DNA of 64,000 nucleotides from Sacculina carcini (lineage: Eukaryota; Arthropoda; Thecostraca; Sacculinidae). The notes beneath the pieces are model-generated. The model was not told the origin of the DNA. It did no database searches and saw only the letters and a list, made by a program, of their open reading frames with translations. The DNA lies in contig OU696575.1 in the NCBI GenBank assembly GCA_916048095.2, forward strand, positions 5,675,501 through 5,739,500, in the 5' to 3' direction. Both the position numbers and the translations under genes were made by a program. Of this stretch, positions 21,263-32,141 are shown piece after piece (within the stretch, counting starts at the first letter, position 1; each line of letters starts with the position of its first letter).

Positions 21263-21470
21263 ATGTGTATGCGTGTGCGTATGCGTCTATATGTATGTGC
21301 CGCATGTGTTTGTACGTTTGTGTGGCATGCCTTCCAGAATGTTCGTTGTAGGTAAAGTGACGTGTGTCTAGTAAAACCAGCAAACACGCATGTTGTATGT
21401 GTATGCGTGCGCGTATGTGTCTCTATGTATGTGCCGCATGTGTCTGTACGTTTGTGTGGCATGCCTTCTA
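21263..21470 (+). repeat. GT-rich tandem minisatellite, ~138-bp unit
   Basis: Two tandem copies of a unit containing ATGTATGTGCCGCATGTGT, TGTACGTTTGTGTGGCATGC and CCTTCYA start near 21263 and 21401. The unit continues GAATGTTC..GTAGGTAAAGTGACGTGTGT. The second copy is split by the IS630/Tc1-like element and resumes at 24037 with GAATGTTCCATGTAGG. The intact first copy therefore shows the empty insertion site. Confidence 0.7.
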
Positions 21471-21653
21471 TACCATTTGCAATTTGATTTGAGAAAAGTG
21501 AAAATAGAATTGAGAAAAGTGAAAATAGATTTGAGAAAAGTGAAATTAGATTTGAGAAAAGTGAAATTAGATTTGAGAAAAGTGAAATTAGAATTGAGAA
21601 AAGTGAAATTAGAATTGAGAAAAGTGAAAATAGAATTGATCCATGTTATTTCA
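21471..21653 (+). repeat. Left inverted end, 8 x 21-bp repeats
   Basis: After a 16-bp cap, units of 21 bp follow each other, alternating AAAATAGA and AAATTAGA versions in the order outer A, A, then T-types, then A. The right end at 23853-24034 repeats the same order in reverse complement with one visible mismatch (TTGGGAAAAG for TTGAGAAAAG). The open frame through it (RKVKIEL heptads) is a by-product of the 21-bp period. Confidence 0.95.
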
Positions 21654-21872
21654 AACATATAAATTATCGTTATAACCCGAAAATGCAAATTTATTTCATA
21701 TATTTGTTTAAAAAATAATAAACTGAGAATCTTGTAACATCTCTAATATCTTTATTGAACAGAAATTCATTGAAATATCATAATCAGACATCAGACATTA
21801 GCAGTGATTCCACAATACGTGTAAACAGCCATTAAGTACAACAAAATCAGTTTAAATAATCGCAAACGAATT

Positions 21873-22912
21873 ATGGATGCGTGTAGAAACGAAAGGGATT
21901 GGAAGAATGTAGCTAAAACACTCGGTGTTAACATAAAACGGTCTTTTACTGGCTGAAATCCAACGAGGATTGCCCAAAACACCGGGGAGGCAATCGCGTG
22001 AAAAAAACGCCACAAATGATTAACACAATAATATCAGCGGTTGAAAAAACGCCGTCACTCACTCTGACAGACCTGCAGCTCATCATCCACTCGCAGCATG
22101 TATATCAGGTGTGCCTAAACACAATCAGGAACTGGCTTGACGGGGAGTTTTTGTCGCTGAAAGCCTTGCGACCGACGAATGATCGCATGAGCAACGCCGA
22201 CAATAAGCGAAAAAGGGCCGAATACATGGAGGAACTCTTCCGTATTCGGTCCGATGGTCGCACGCCAGTGTGGGTGGATGAGACGAACTTCAATTTGTTC
22301 TGCAAGCGCAGCCAAGGACGGTCAAAAGTGGGGACCAGAGCTGCTGTGGTTCTCCCGGCCAGCAAAGGCACCAATCTGCACATCATTGGCACCATGGCAA
22401 CAACAATACTCGTCCTCATGTCCACCAGGCGGGGCTCGTTCAACAAGGAGAGCTGTGCTGAATGCTTTCAGTGTCTGGTGGAGCAGTGTCGCCAAGCTGG
22501 AATCGATCGCCCCACGGTAATTTTTGACAACGCCCCAGCACACAGTCCACTGGAGGCAGTGTTTGAGGAGCAGCAGGACATTTAGCTGCTCAGAAAGACC
22601 CCCTACTCGTACCTGCTCAGTCCTATCGAGCTTTCATGGAGCTCAATAAAGAGCCACGTGAAAAGAAGTTTAAGGGAGAAAATGCCCGATGTGCTGGCCA
22701 TGACTCGGGACAACGCCGGCCCGTCCATTACCGAGCAGCGGATGCAACTGCTGGAGACGGTCGCTCTCGAGGCGATCAGCCACGTGGATACAAGTCGTAT
22801 CCAGTGCATTGTATCATACAACGCACCTGCAGAGCTACGCCAATCGGGTAGAGCGTTACTACGCTGCAGCGTTCCGCGGAGAAGACCTCGTCGAGATTTC
22901 TTGTTTAATTAA
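21873..22912 (+). pseudogene. IS630/Tc1-like DDE transposase
   Basis: This protein cuts the element at its ends and joins it to TA sites. Reading starts near ATG 21873 with a helix-turn-helix-like start (DACRNERDWKNVAKTLGVN). A 1-nt shift near 21945 leads into the long frame. Catalytic residues are visible: Asp in PVWVDETNFNLF (~22270), Asp in VIFDNAPAHS (~22522) and Glu in SPIELSW (~22620). The Asp-Glu gap counts as 33 residues including one in-frame TAG at 22583-22585. The frame ends at 22912. A relic of the same family is at 42396-42935. With two lesions this copy is probably inactive although its ends are nearly perfect. It is distinct from the Tc1 at 36115 and the mariner at 53386. Confidence 0.87.
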
Positions 22913-23407
22913 TTTTGTACTGCTTGTGTCTGCTTGTTCCCTTGATTATTTTCCGTTCATCAGCTGGCGTGACGTTTCAATGCTATTTGAATTCAAACAA
23001 CGCGTGTACTTAAATTCAAGCGAAAAGGCAAGATATCACCACTCAACACAATCACAACGCAGCATGGCCCACTAAAACACCTTCACTAACAAACACACAC
23101 GAACGTTGTGCGCAAACAACTGCCCTATGGCGCGCACTGCCCCAGTGGCGCGCACTGCCCCACCCCCTGCATCCCCACACCAGCGAGTTCACTCCTTGGA
23201 AATGCTGCGCTCGCTCATAACACGTGCATACAACATACATACACTCACACTACCTCGCACACACAAATAGACACCATACACAAAAATATACTGTACAATA
23301 TTAAACATAGTAAAGATGGCTAGCAACGACAAGCGCTATTCGCACGTGATGCCTTAACACTTGCCATAAGCTGGATTGTACCGTCTCTGAAATTGTTGTT
23401 TCTGTAG

Positions 23408-23466
<59 letters not shown>

Positions 23467-23489
23467 TGTGTGTGTGTGTGTGTGTGTGC
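23408..23489. repeat. (TG)n microsatellite
   Basis: About 40 TG units with one TCTG interruption, inside the IS630/Tc1-like element. The cysteine-valine and histidine-threonine frames across it are artefacts. Confidence 0.97.
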
Positions 23490-23852
23490 GCGCGTATGTG
23501 TACACGTGTGTGCACGCTTTGCTTGCGAGTGCTCTCCGAGAACAGTGGCTCTATGCAAAATCGCTGACAATGATATATTGGCTGATAGAATTCCTCATAA
23601 AGTAAGCACATGTACGGTACATATATGTATTAAAATTGTAGTACATAGTACATATCATTGCACATAATTGTATAGTACATATTAAGTAGTACATATATGT
23701 ATTGTAATTGAATTGAATATAATTAAATAATTTGTTATACATATTTAAATGCACTGGAGAGCACAATAGTGACCTTATAGCTTAAATAATTAATATATCA
23801 CTTAATTTTATGTAACACTTCTAAACATTTCAAATGAATACTCATAATGTGT

Positions 23853-24034
23853 AAAATAACATGGATCAATTCTATTTTCACTTTTCTCAATTCTAATTTC
23901 ACTTTTCTCAATTCTAATTTCACTTTTCTCAAATCTAATTTCACTTTTCTCAAATCTAATTTCACTTTTCCCAAATCTATTTTCACTTTTCTCAATTCTA
24001 TTTTCACTTTTCTCAAATCAAATTGCAAATGGTA
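23853..24034 (-). repeat. Right inverted end, 8 x 21-bp repeats
   Basis: Reverse complement of 21471-21653. It starts inside near AACATGGATCAATTC, the complement of the GAATTGATCCATGTT that closes the left array, and ends GCAAATGGTA at 24034. The region 24037-24262 to its right is the resumed minisatellite flank and unassigned sequence. Confidence 0.95.
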
Positions 24035-24262
24035 TAGAATGTTCCATGTAGGTTAGGTGACGTGTGTCTGCGTGCGACATAGCTTGTGTGTGTGTGCGTG
24101 TTAGCTTGTGAAAATAGTTCCACCAATGAAAGTAGCCTACGTGCTGGCGTGATCACATAGCGACCAATCGGGTGGCTACATTTGTCTGTTTCTATTGCCT
24201 GGCCAATCGTGTTACAATGTTCATACGCGGTCGGGTCGATGCACACGCACGGCCAAGTATAT

Positions 24263-25837
24263 TTAAGTCACATCGCCCCGGTGCGCGGGCAGTTGGACTG
24301 GTACTTTGGCAATAGCGTGACTGACAGGGCTACTCTCTGTGTCTCGCTCGCCGTCTAACGTTGAGCGACCCTGACGAAATCCGCACTGAACATCATTGAA
24401 CAGCCGACCGCGTTCCAGAAACCATACCAGCCGTCTGCAAACCATTTTCTCAAATAGTTTGCAGAGACTGGAGGTCAGCGATATCGGGCGATAGTCAGAC
24501 GGGTGATCGCCCGATTTGCCCTGTTTCGTGATGGGTATCACGATTGCCCGTCGCCAGGAGGCTGGAAACTGCCCACCATTCCACAGATCATTGAAGACCC
24601 GCAGCAAGGTGGACAGCACTGCGGGCGACAGACGTTTCAGCATGAGGTTGTGAGCCTCATCAGGGCCTTCAGCCACATCGCGAAGCGATCGCAAGGCTGT
24701 TCTCGGCTCAGATGCAGAAAAATCGCTGTTGTTTGGCAGCTGACAGTTGGTGGAGAAATCAAGGGGTGATCTCTCGCACTACTGTTTGATCGCCGCTAAA
24801 TCAGGGTCGTTTGCACGACAGCGCTCCGCTAAATATCGGTCAATTTCGTCAGCAACATGCTCCGGATTCATCACGTCCACGCCACTGATCTTCAGAGAAG
24901 GCAGTGGAGTGGGACGGTACTCCCCAGAGATGCGCTTTGTACGGTCCCATATGGTGGATATAGGACAATGCCGATTAATGCTGGACACATAGGACATCCA
25001 TGAGGCCCGCTTCGCCTCGCGAAAGGTCCATCGAGCTTGTACGCGAGCGTGGCGAAAGCAAAGCATGTTTGCCACCGTGCTGTTGCGCCGGAAGCGACCC
25101 CAGCAACGACGTCGCTCTCGCAACGCCGCAGAACACGCGTCTGTCCACCAAGGAACAGGCCGCCGCCGGTGACGCGATGCCGTACGCGGAATGCTCTGTT
25201 TGGCACAGGTGAAAATGGATTCAGTAACATCTTCGACGCTGGGTCGAAGTGTGGGGTTGTCCATGGCTTCCAGTGTCAAGCAATCATAGCGGACCCAATC
25301 AGCTCGTTTGAAATTCCATCTCGGTGGTCGTGTTCCCAACCTAGGTACCTCATTTAGACAGATCCATATAGGGAAGTGGTCACTCCCATACATACTGTTC
25401 TCAACGGTCCAGCTAGTGGATGCCTGCAGACTGGGACTGCACAGACTGAGGTCCAGAGCGGACATGCTTCCCGATGGCATGGTGCAATGCGTATATGTGC
25501 CTGTGTTTAAAATACCTATGTCTAAAACAGTTAAAATATCCTCCATAATAAAACCACGGCTACAATATGCATCACAGCCCCAAAAAGGGCTGTGAGCATT
25601 AAAATCGCCTAAAACATAAAAAGGGGGTGAAAGTGAATTGAATAAAAACTCGACGTCAGCCCTTGGGAACGGCCGACCAGGCGGCAGGTACAATGAGCAC
25701 ACACTCACCTCCCTACCACCGAGCCAGCATCGAACTGCACACACCTGCAAATCTGACTGAATATGCAGGCGGCGACAGGGTACGCTGGTGCGAACAGCCA
25801 GCATAACCCCGCCATGGGCTATAGTCGAGCTGGGATT
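24263..25837 (-). pseudogene. LINE ORF2 fragment: AP endonuclease and start of RT
   Basis: On the minus strand the frame encodes the back half of an AP endonuclease (VLGDFNAHSPFWG near 25600, SALDLSLCS, YGSDHFPI), a linker (PRWNFKRADW), and the RT start (VIPITKQGKSGDHPSDYRPISL near 24500, FEKMVCRRL, FRQGRSTLD). An in-frame stop occurs at 24779-24781. Homology to the LINE at 47080-49890 ends after STLD near 24355, just before RT motif A. The remaining bases to 24263 look like a deletion junction, since a short match to the later HHVGAIF segment appears near 24270. The upstream end stops at (AT)n 25838. Catalytic RT motifs are absent. Confidence 0.85.
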
Positions 25838-25862
25838 ATATATATATATATATATATATATT
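25838..25862. repeat. (AT)n microsatellite between LINE and PLE1
   Basis: A short AT tract that separates the truncated LINE from the 3' end of PLE1. Both elements stop exactly at it. Confidence 0.95.
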
Positions 25863-25952
25863 TCGCATAAAGAAGTTGCACTCACGCACCCGGTTATGTT
25901 ATATGATGAAAAAAGTATACTTCATCGGGTACAATTATTTATGTATTAGTAC

Positions 25953-25982
25953 GACGTTTCGCCTCAACAAGGCTTTATCAAG
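25953..25982 (-). ncRNA. Hammerhead-like motif in PLE1 terminal repeat
   Basis: Minus strand: CTTGATAAAGCC, a loop TTGTTGA, then GGCGAAACGTC. The AGCC/GGC stem followed by GAAAC is the pattern of the minimal hammerhead in Penelope-like elements. The first box (TGATAA) departs from TGANGA at one position. It lies about 140 bases after the stop codon of PLE1, in the expected terminal-repeat position. Confidence 0.45.
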
Positions 25983-26119
25983 TACTGTTTTATAAAATAC
26001 ATCAAAAAGACGAGCCACGAACACAACATATTTAGTAGATATAAGTGAATATAAACATTAAGACGCGATATGATTTTGACACACTTTTAAGTAAATAATA
26101 TATAACTAACAATCGACAA

Positions 26120-28421
26120 TTACATGCAATAAATATTACCATTAAACCAGAATTTGCAATTAAGTTCAATTCCTTTGCAGCCGTTCATGATGCAGCTGGA
26201 GTCATTTTCTTGAATGTATGCTGCCTCTGCATATCTTCTAGTAGCATCGTCTAATATTCCGCTGTGTATAACTGTCCACTTTATCGATACTTCCATTTTG
26301 TTATGCTCTTCCATGAAATGCTTTATAATTGGACCTCCCAGCTTATAGTTGGAGTGTTCCAGGATCCTTACACGTACTGGTCGCGAGGTCTCACCAATGT
26401 AGATTTTTCCACATACCGTGCACACTATCTTATAAATGACATTTTTCCTCCAATATAGTTTTCTGTCGGGACTCATGGATGTGGCACAGGTATCACATTG
26501 TGGTGCGCATCTGAAACGCTCTCTTGGTGGAGCGAAAATCCGCTTCAGCGGTCGACCCGGGTCGAACCACACCCGTATTTTCCCCTGGAGACCTGTTCTC
26601 TTGATGAGGGAATAACATTGTCGGCGACTGCTCTCACCCAGATACGGTAGTTTGATAAAATATTTGTCTTCCTTGCTTTCAGCTTGCTTGTCTACTCTGA
26701 TATCTCTAATTGCCTTGTTCTTGCTCCTTTTGATCACATAGTCGGGGTAGCCATTTTGTCTAAATCGGTTCTCAATGGTCTTAATGGAAGTCTGAAGTGT
26801 CGCCGGTGTAGTGGCTCTTCTCGAAGCCCTCACAAATTCCCCATATGCTATTGCACACTTAGCACTTTTTGGACCATTAGACATCCAAGATGTGATTGAG
26901 CCGCTGTGGTGAGGCTTCATGTATACCTCAGATACAAATTGTTCACCGTTGTAGCTGATGTTGCAGTCCAAAAAAGCCATTCTGCCATTCTTCGGCAGCT
27001 CAATAGTAAACTCAATAAAATTTGAGATGGAATTGGCGGTAGCTAGCAACACTGCGGTGTCAATGTCGTCATACCAAGCTACAAATATATCATCGATGTA
27101 TCTCTTGTATTTGAGTGGCCGATGAAATGCCGTTTGAAATTGCTGGTCCAAATAGTCGGCGAATATGATGGCCAGTTGAAGAGCCAGTGGATTTCCCATT
27201 GATAATCCTTCGATCTGTTTATAGAGTTTAGCTCCCTGAATGACGACATCATTTGATATGGCCATATTGACCAAATCAAAAATATCCTCAACCGCCATCT
27301 CATGAAACATATCGTCTTTGGACTTGTTGTTAATTAAAAAGTCACGTAACACTTCATCTAGGCCCTTATTGTTGTCATCTGAGCAGCGTGGAATAGTGCC
27401 ATATAAGTTTTTTATGTCAAGAGAGGCAAACCCCTTTACTCCGCATTGTGGTAGTGTTTTAAGCCACTGCAAAAACTCATCTGAACTTCTAAGATGTGCG
27501 GGTACATTATTGATAAGTCCATCCAATTTCTTCGAAAGGCATTTTGCTAGTTTTGTGGCTGGCCCGTCGACTGCAGCAACTATGGGTCGCCCTTTCAGTT
27601 CTCCGACCTTGTGGTCTTTGGGTAAGGTGTAAGCCGAACTAGGCATTGGGAAGCTACATTTGAGCTTACAGAGGCAGCTCTGAACAGTTTTGTTCCTTCT
27701 ATATTTTTGTATAACGTAGTCGAGGTTTTTGTTGAATTGGGCTTGCCTGGTGGATGGGAGCACAGATTTAATTTCCTGAAAATTTCCTCCCTCGACTGTT
27801 GATTCAGTCAGCATCCTCTCATAGTGCTCAGTGCTGAGTGCCATTAGACGTCCGGTCTTGTCTGTAGGAGTGATGACGGTATTGCTTTGCATCTTAATCT
27901 CTTTGATCTTATGCAACTCATCTGGCATTTTATTCGGTAAAAGTTTATGACTGTTTTTCAAAATCTTCATCGCCCCACCAGCAAATTCCTGTATTGCTTC
28001 ATTTGGGATGCCATCTTTTTCCATTTTTGCGATGCTTTTTTGAATTGTGGCTCCACACTCTTTCGTAATTCGTCGACAATCTCTCCTGCAATATTGTTGA
28101 GGCACGTATGATGGACCATTGTTTAGCAAATTTCTGTGAGGAAGACCATCGTTAGACTTGTCTACAAACATTATCCTGTCGCTTTGTTCCGTCGCATCAA
28201 AACCGCACTTTGTCACCTTCTTCTCGGCCGTCGACAGCAAGTTATTAAACTTTTCATTTTCTTTGTGTGCAGCTCATTACTCCATTCCACCATCCTGTTA
28301 TGTTCATTTTGTTCAAGTGGAAATACTGCACAATTAAGGCTTTGCAGGCGTTCATATTCACAATCCAGTGTGAGCTGTAGCCATTCCTTAGCTTGTTTAG
28401 CCACTAATCTTTCGGCTTTTT
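26120..28421 (-). CDS. Penelope-like RT with GIY-YIG endonuclease
   Basis: One uninterrupted 706-codon frame (28240-26120) with a further upstream segment in another frame (to 28421) joined across a 1-nt shift near 28215-28250. The RT domain shows RPIVAAVDGPATKLA, motif A ASLDIKNLYGTIP, motif B GLSMGNPLALQLA, motif C KRYIDDIFVAWY, and LPKNGRMAFLDCNI. The C-terminal GIY-YIG nuclease starts VIYKIVCTVCGKIYIGE and has SRPVRVRILEH and a final Glu-containing helix (AEAAYIQEN). The protein makes cDNA and nicks the target. The true start codon is lost to the cassette; the first ATG within the long frame is near residue 24. Apart from the lost 5' end and the upstream shift the catalytic parts look intact. 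Confidence 0.9.
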
Positions 28422-31400
28422 CCGCCCAGGGTCACCGACGGGTATACTGACAAGTGGGAAATGTGGGCGCAAGTGGTCAACATATCGGCTATCACCTGTG
28501 ATCTCGGTGAGTCCGTGCGCTGGCTCGGGAAGAATACTGGGTTCTGCGCCACTAACGCCATCAATAAGAGCGATGAGTTAGAGGCCTTGGTGTCTCTGCG
28601 GGAGTGGTGCAGGATGCATTCACCCATGCGTCAAGTTACATTCGGCAATACGACTTACAGTGTGCCGTCGTCGGGACACCCTAATGTCCCGGGGCCGTTC
28701 CTGTCATTGTCGCACGGCCTTGCCGACAAATTGCCGATATTGGACGCATGTCCTGTTGTGCCTCCTGCACACTGGGCATTTACTGACATCCCGGATGTGT
28801 GTACCGTAAGACCTCTCATTCTGGGGGCAGGCGACCTAAACAAAAAATACCCTTCGGCTCCGCAGTGGCACTTCCGGCCGCTAAAGTCGATGCCCCGCGA
28901 ACGATGGAGAAGAATCGCGGCGTTCATATGGGATGACTATACCCCGTTGACTACTACGATAACACCCTGGCGCGTGTTGAACGGCAGAGTAGCGCCGAAC
29001 TCAGAACCGGCGCCTGTCGAGACCGAAGACGACATGGCCAAACGCGCGGTGGTCGCGGAGAGCTTACTGCGCGGCGTGTCGCATGTGCTAGAGTGCGCAT
29101 ACGAGCCCGTTGCCGCGGAGACACCTGACTTCGACTCGGAGGAGTGGACCTCTCGCGGCGCTGATTGGAGTCCGCCAGCTGATCACACGCACGGCGTTGA
29201 AGAAGATACTAGCGGAACAGGGCGCTGACATACCTAACAGGCCGAGTACTGGGCATCAAGAACGACCACCTCCGGCGCCTCACCTCGAGCCTTTGCGCCA
29301 GGGAAAAAAGACAAAAGTAAGGCCAAAGAAGGTCAGGACACCTGAGGAGGATGAAGAGCGAACGTTCAAGGCGTCGCTATGGAACAGAGCAATGGCAGTG
29401 GGGCTCAAGATCGCCCGGAATGGACAGGCGCTCAGGGAGTTTTTTGGGACCTCGCCGGTGCAGATGTCGCGCACGGGGCCCGGTGGGCACGTGTGGAGGA
29501 CGGCTGTGGCCCGCGCCGTTGTGGCAGAATGGTGCGGCCTATCCATGCGGGATGAATGGGACTTGGCGCGGTTGTGTTCACTACCGCGCAGTGATTCGAT
29601 AGAGGACGCGGGAGTGGGACGAGAGTGGGCTACGGAGCTTCGGCTCTTAGCACTGGCCAGCCTCACCAACGGCATGCAAGCGTCAACTAACACTCCTAAA
29701 CCGCAGCACGTACGTCTACAGCACACGGCGTGCACGGTACTATCTCAGTTTCCACCGGAGGTGTGGAGACGTACTTTTTCTCCCGTGGGGAGGGGGTCGG
29801 CACCGTCTGGAGCGGACGGTACCGCCCTAACAGCATCAGACCAGTGTATATTCTGCCAAACATACCGGGCCGCCCTCCGAGGCGGCGATAGCACGTCCGG
29901 ATATGTGAAATGCTGGGACAAAACGGACAGAATAGTGTCAAAGAGCCAGTGCTTCGGAGACATGGCTGCTCGGGCCGAGCAGCATAACAAGCAGGCTCAT
30001 GTCATGAATGGTAACATCCACGCCCCGATGTCATGCGTGGTGTTAGCCTCGTTGCTACACATTGCCTCAGTCGGGTCGGGCAGAGTCGACCCCGGTTCCG
30101 TACACGACATATGGGACACATGGAAGACACAGGGCCAACGTGCAGGCGGCGCCCTTGACGGACTAAATGCCACTTCAGTCAAGAACCTCCGTAACACCGG
30201 ATACAGTACCGCCTCGCGCGGCGTGGTGGCCTTTGACTGCTCTGACCCGCAGCTGATATCACGTATCGACTTGACGGGGGTAGCGGAGTGTACCGTTGAT
30301 AGGCATTTTCCATCGCCTGTCAGCAAGTACCTGACACTCGTGCGGCTCGTTACGAGCCGTAAGGTGCGTGTGGCGCGTTGCGTCACACAACAGATATTGT
30401 CGATGTGGGATTGCGGCATGCATTCGCACGCCACTGTGTTAGGCGTGCCGCGGGAATGGACTTCCGACATGCCGACGTCGTATGAATGCCGGCATCTGGC
30501 CTTCCGCGGGACCACGTCCTACTATCGACGAGGAAACAGATTTGTGACAAAGTACGGAGGGGGCCCCTCGACCGCCGGTTCCGACCGGCTGGCCAGGGTG
30601 TCCGGGCTTTCCGAACTCCCACGTTACTCGGGGGTATGGGAGGGCCAGTACGCCATTGCCGGGTCTGCGGACGGCGACGGGGACTGTGTGGACGGTGCGA
30701 TACCGCGCGCGCTGGTGCCTGGCTCCGACCATGACCTGGAAGGGGTCGCCGCCGTGTCTTACCGAACGACAGTCACCAGGGTGACAGGGCACGTAGATAT
30801 GGCGTCGGGCAGCATCACCGTGGACGGGGTTGTTTTTTCATCCTCGATGCTGTCCGGCACCGACGACAACTCCATCTACGTGTGGACTGCCGCCGATACA
30901 ACACCTATCAGCAATTCTCAAGGTGTGTTCTGTGCCGCTGGTATCCTGGAGCGCGTCTGGGAGGGACGCTTCGCACTGTACGGTTTTTCTTCCGGACAAG
31001 TTGCCATGGCGCAGAGGGACGAAGGGACATTTTCTTTGGGCATCCGCACCAACACCACCATCTGCGGACACGATCTCGCACACACCTCCACGCCGAACAT
31101 ATAAGTGTCTTGGCTGCCTGTCCAGTTCCCGCAGGCGAGTGACGAGATCGCGCCCCTGGACATCGCACTCTCGGTGGCGGCGGACGTTTCCGCACGCTCC
31201 AGAGTGTCTATCCATGCGCTGGCAATGCGCACCGCAACCCAACTGTGCGAGAACGAGCGGAACATCCTGCAAAATCGCATTGCCATGATACTGGCAAGCG
31301 AGCCCGGCGGTGTCGGACGCCTTGTGTCCGCCTTCTGGGGGCCTGGCAAGGCCCTCGAGAGGCGAGGTGAGCTGGCCTTGCTATGGGAATGCAAGCCTGA

Positions 31401-32141
31401 GTTGGTCGGCCTGGTGGCCGGCACGGGACGCTGCTGAGACGACTTGCCCGTACGACGGAGGGGTGCATCGACCTTCGTTGGGAATACCACGGTGCCGGCC
31501 TGGTACGTCGTTGCCGGGTCGCATGTCCTCGTCAACATGTCGGACATCGTAGAATGTGACCATACGTCACCCGCTAGCTTCATGGCGGCGAACCTGCGCT
31601 GGGTAGGGGCAGCCCCCGAGCCCGTGGAAACGGGATCCCCCGCGCTGCTGCGGCCTCGTACCGAAGGTTCGTCGTTTGCTCACGGGTTTGACCTTACGAC
31701 ACGATCAACGTCGGCGGTGTTTACTGCTGTGCAACTAGCTGCTGCTCGCAGGTTATCCGCCCAGGGTCGCACGAGGAGCGCCGAGCTCTCTATGGTCTCG
31801 GCGCAAGTCCTGGATCCGGGCTGGGGATCGCCTGGGTCACCAGAGTGGGCTAGCAGCTACGTATCGGCCCTAGATGGCGACGCAAGACTATCTGCTGTGC
31901 TACGCAACGCCGTGGGAGACATAGGCTCATTGCTCAACCCGGCCAAGGAGTGGTTCCAGTCGTGCATCGGCTGGGTGATCTTCGTGGTCGGGTGTTTCAC
32001 TGTGTTGTGTTTTTTCGGACAAGTCATCATGGTGCTGGCCCGTGCTCGCAGTTTCGTGCAAGCAGGGGCCGGCATTTGGCACGTTTTCACGAACGTGTTT
32101 TTGTTCAAACCGACAGTATACCCTTCGGTGACCCTGGGCGG
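28422..32141 (+). mobile_element. 3.7-kb inverted-repeat cassette with glycoprotein-like frame
   Basis: Bounded by 28-bp inverted repeats with one mismatch: CCGCCCAGGGTCACCGA.. at 28422-28449 and its complement at 32114-32141. It lies between two unrelated, oppositely oriented Penelope-like elements, and both PLE frames end exactly at the repeats. Only TT could be a shared flank, so no firm target duplication is seen. The interior is clearly GC-richer than both flanks and encodes an unknown 255-aa ORF and a long glycoprotein-like frame. I recognise no transposase, polymerase or integrase. It may be a captured virus-derived env cassette moved in trans, or the two ends may have formed by rearrangement. 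Confidence 0.7.
28461..29228 (+). CDS. Unknown 255-aa protein of the cassette
   Basis: The ATG lies 11 bases inside the left inverted repeat, and the same frame is open upstream through the repeat, so the protein may originally have been longer. I recognise no domain. It has conserved-looking Trp/Cys/Pro spacing, a WHFRPLKSMPRERWRR basic patch and an acidic C-terminus (ETPDFDSEEW). Its last 119 bases overlap the next frame. A 1-nt shift near 29210 would fuse it to that frame, so it could be the N-terminal part of the same protein, or a separate upstream product such as a matrix- or nucleoprotein-like polypeptide. Codon use is GC-rich like the rest of the cassette. Confidence 0.5.
   Translation: MWAQVVNISAITCDLGESVRWLGKNTGFCATNAINKSDELEALVSLREWCRMHSPMRQVTFGNTTYSVPSSGHPNVPGPFLSLSHGLADKLPILDACPVVPPAHWAFTDIPDVCTVRPLILGAGDLNKKYPSAPQWHFRPLKSMPRERWRRIAAFIWDDYTPLTTTITPWRVLNGRVAPNSEPAPVETEDDMAKRAVVAESLLRGVSHVLECAYEPVAAETPDFDSEEWTSRGADWSPPADHTHGVEEDTSGTGR

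Larger units (their letters stand above)
21471..24034 (+). mobile_element. IS630/Tc1-like transposon with tandem-repeat inverted ends
   Basis: A complete 2.56-kb element. It starts TACCATTTGCAATTTG (21471) and ends with the exact complement (CAAATTGCAAATGGTA, to 24034), with TA on each side (21469-21470 and 24035-24036). The inverted ends are about 180 bp, almost identical, and each consists of about eight 21-bp repeats of the TTGAGAAAAGTGAAAWTAGAW type. Flanking minisatellite sequence resumes cleanly after the right end, so the borders are secure. The interior encodes one transposase (21873-22912). The stretch 22913-23850 is noncoding with a long (TG)n tract and AT-rich sequence. Confidence 0.9.
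25863..28421 (-). mobile_element. Penelope-like element PLE1
   Basis: A Penelope-like retroelement on the minus strand. Its 3' terminal part (25863-26119) contains a hammerhead-like motif and borders (AT)n. The coding part runs from about 28421 to 26120. Its 5' end is cut by the inverted-repeat cassette at 28422: the coding frame AEKAERLVAKQAKEW runs straight into the cassette's terminal repeat. The N-terminal pLTR segment seen in other copies (for example 6701-6890) is missing here. Confidence 0.85.

Noticed and set aside
21471..21653. CRISPR-like array or a heptad-repeat coiled-coil protein
   Set aside because: The 21-bp units are contiguous without spacers, and the array is mirrored at the other end of the transposon; the RKVKIEL heptads only reflect the 21-bp period.
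23301..23667. Cys-Val and His-Thr repeat frames
   Set aside because: They are translations of a (TG)n microsatellite.
30918..31583. Antisense 221-codon frame in the cassette
   Set aside because: It is opposite a longer sense frame in GC-rich DNA, where long shadow frames are expected; no motif is recognised.
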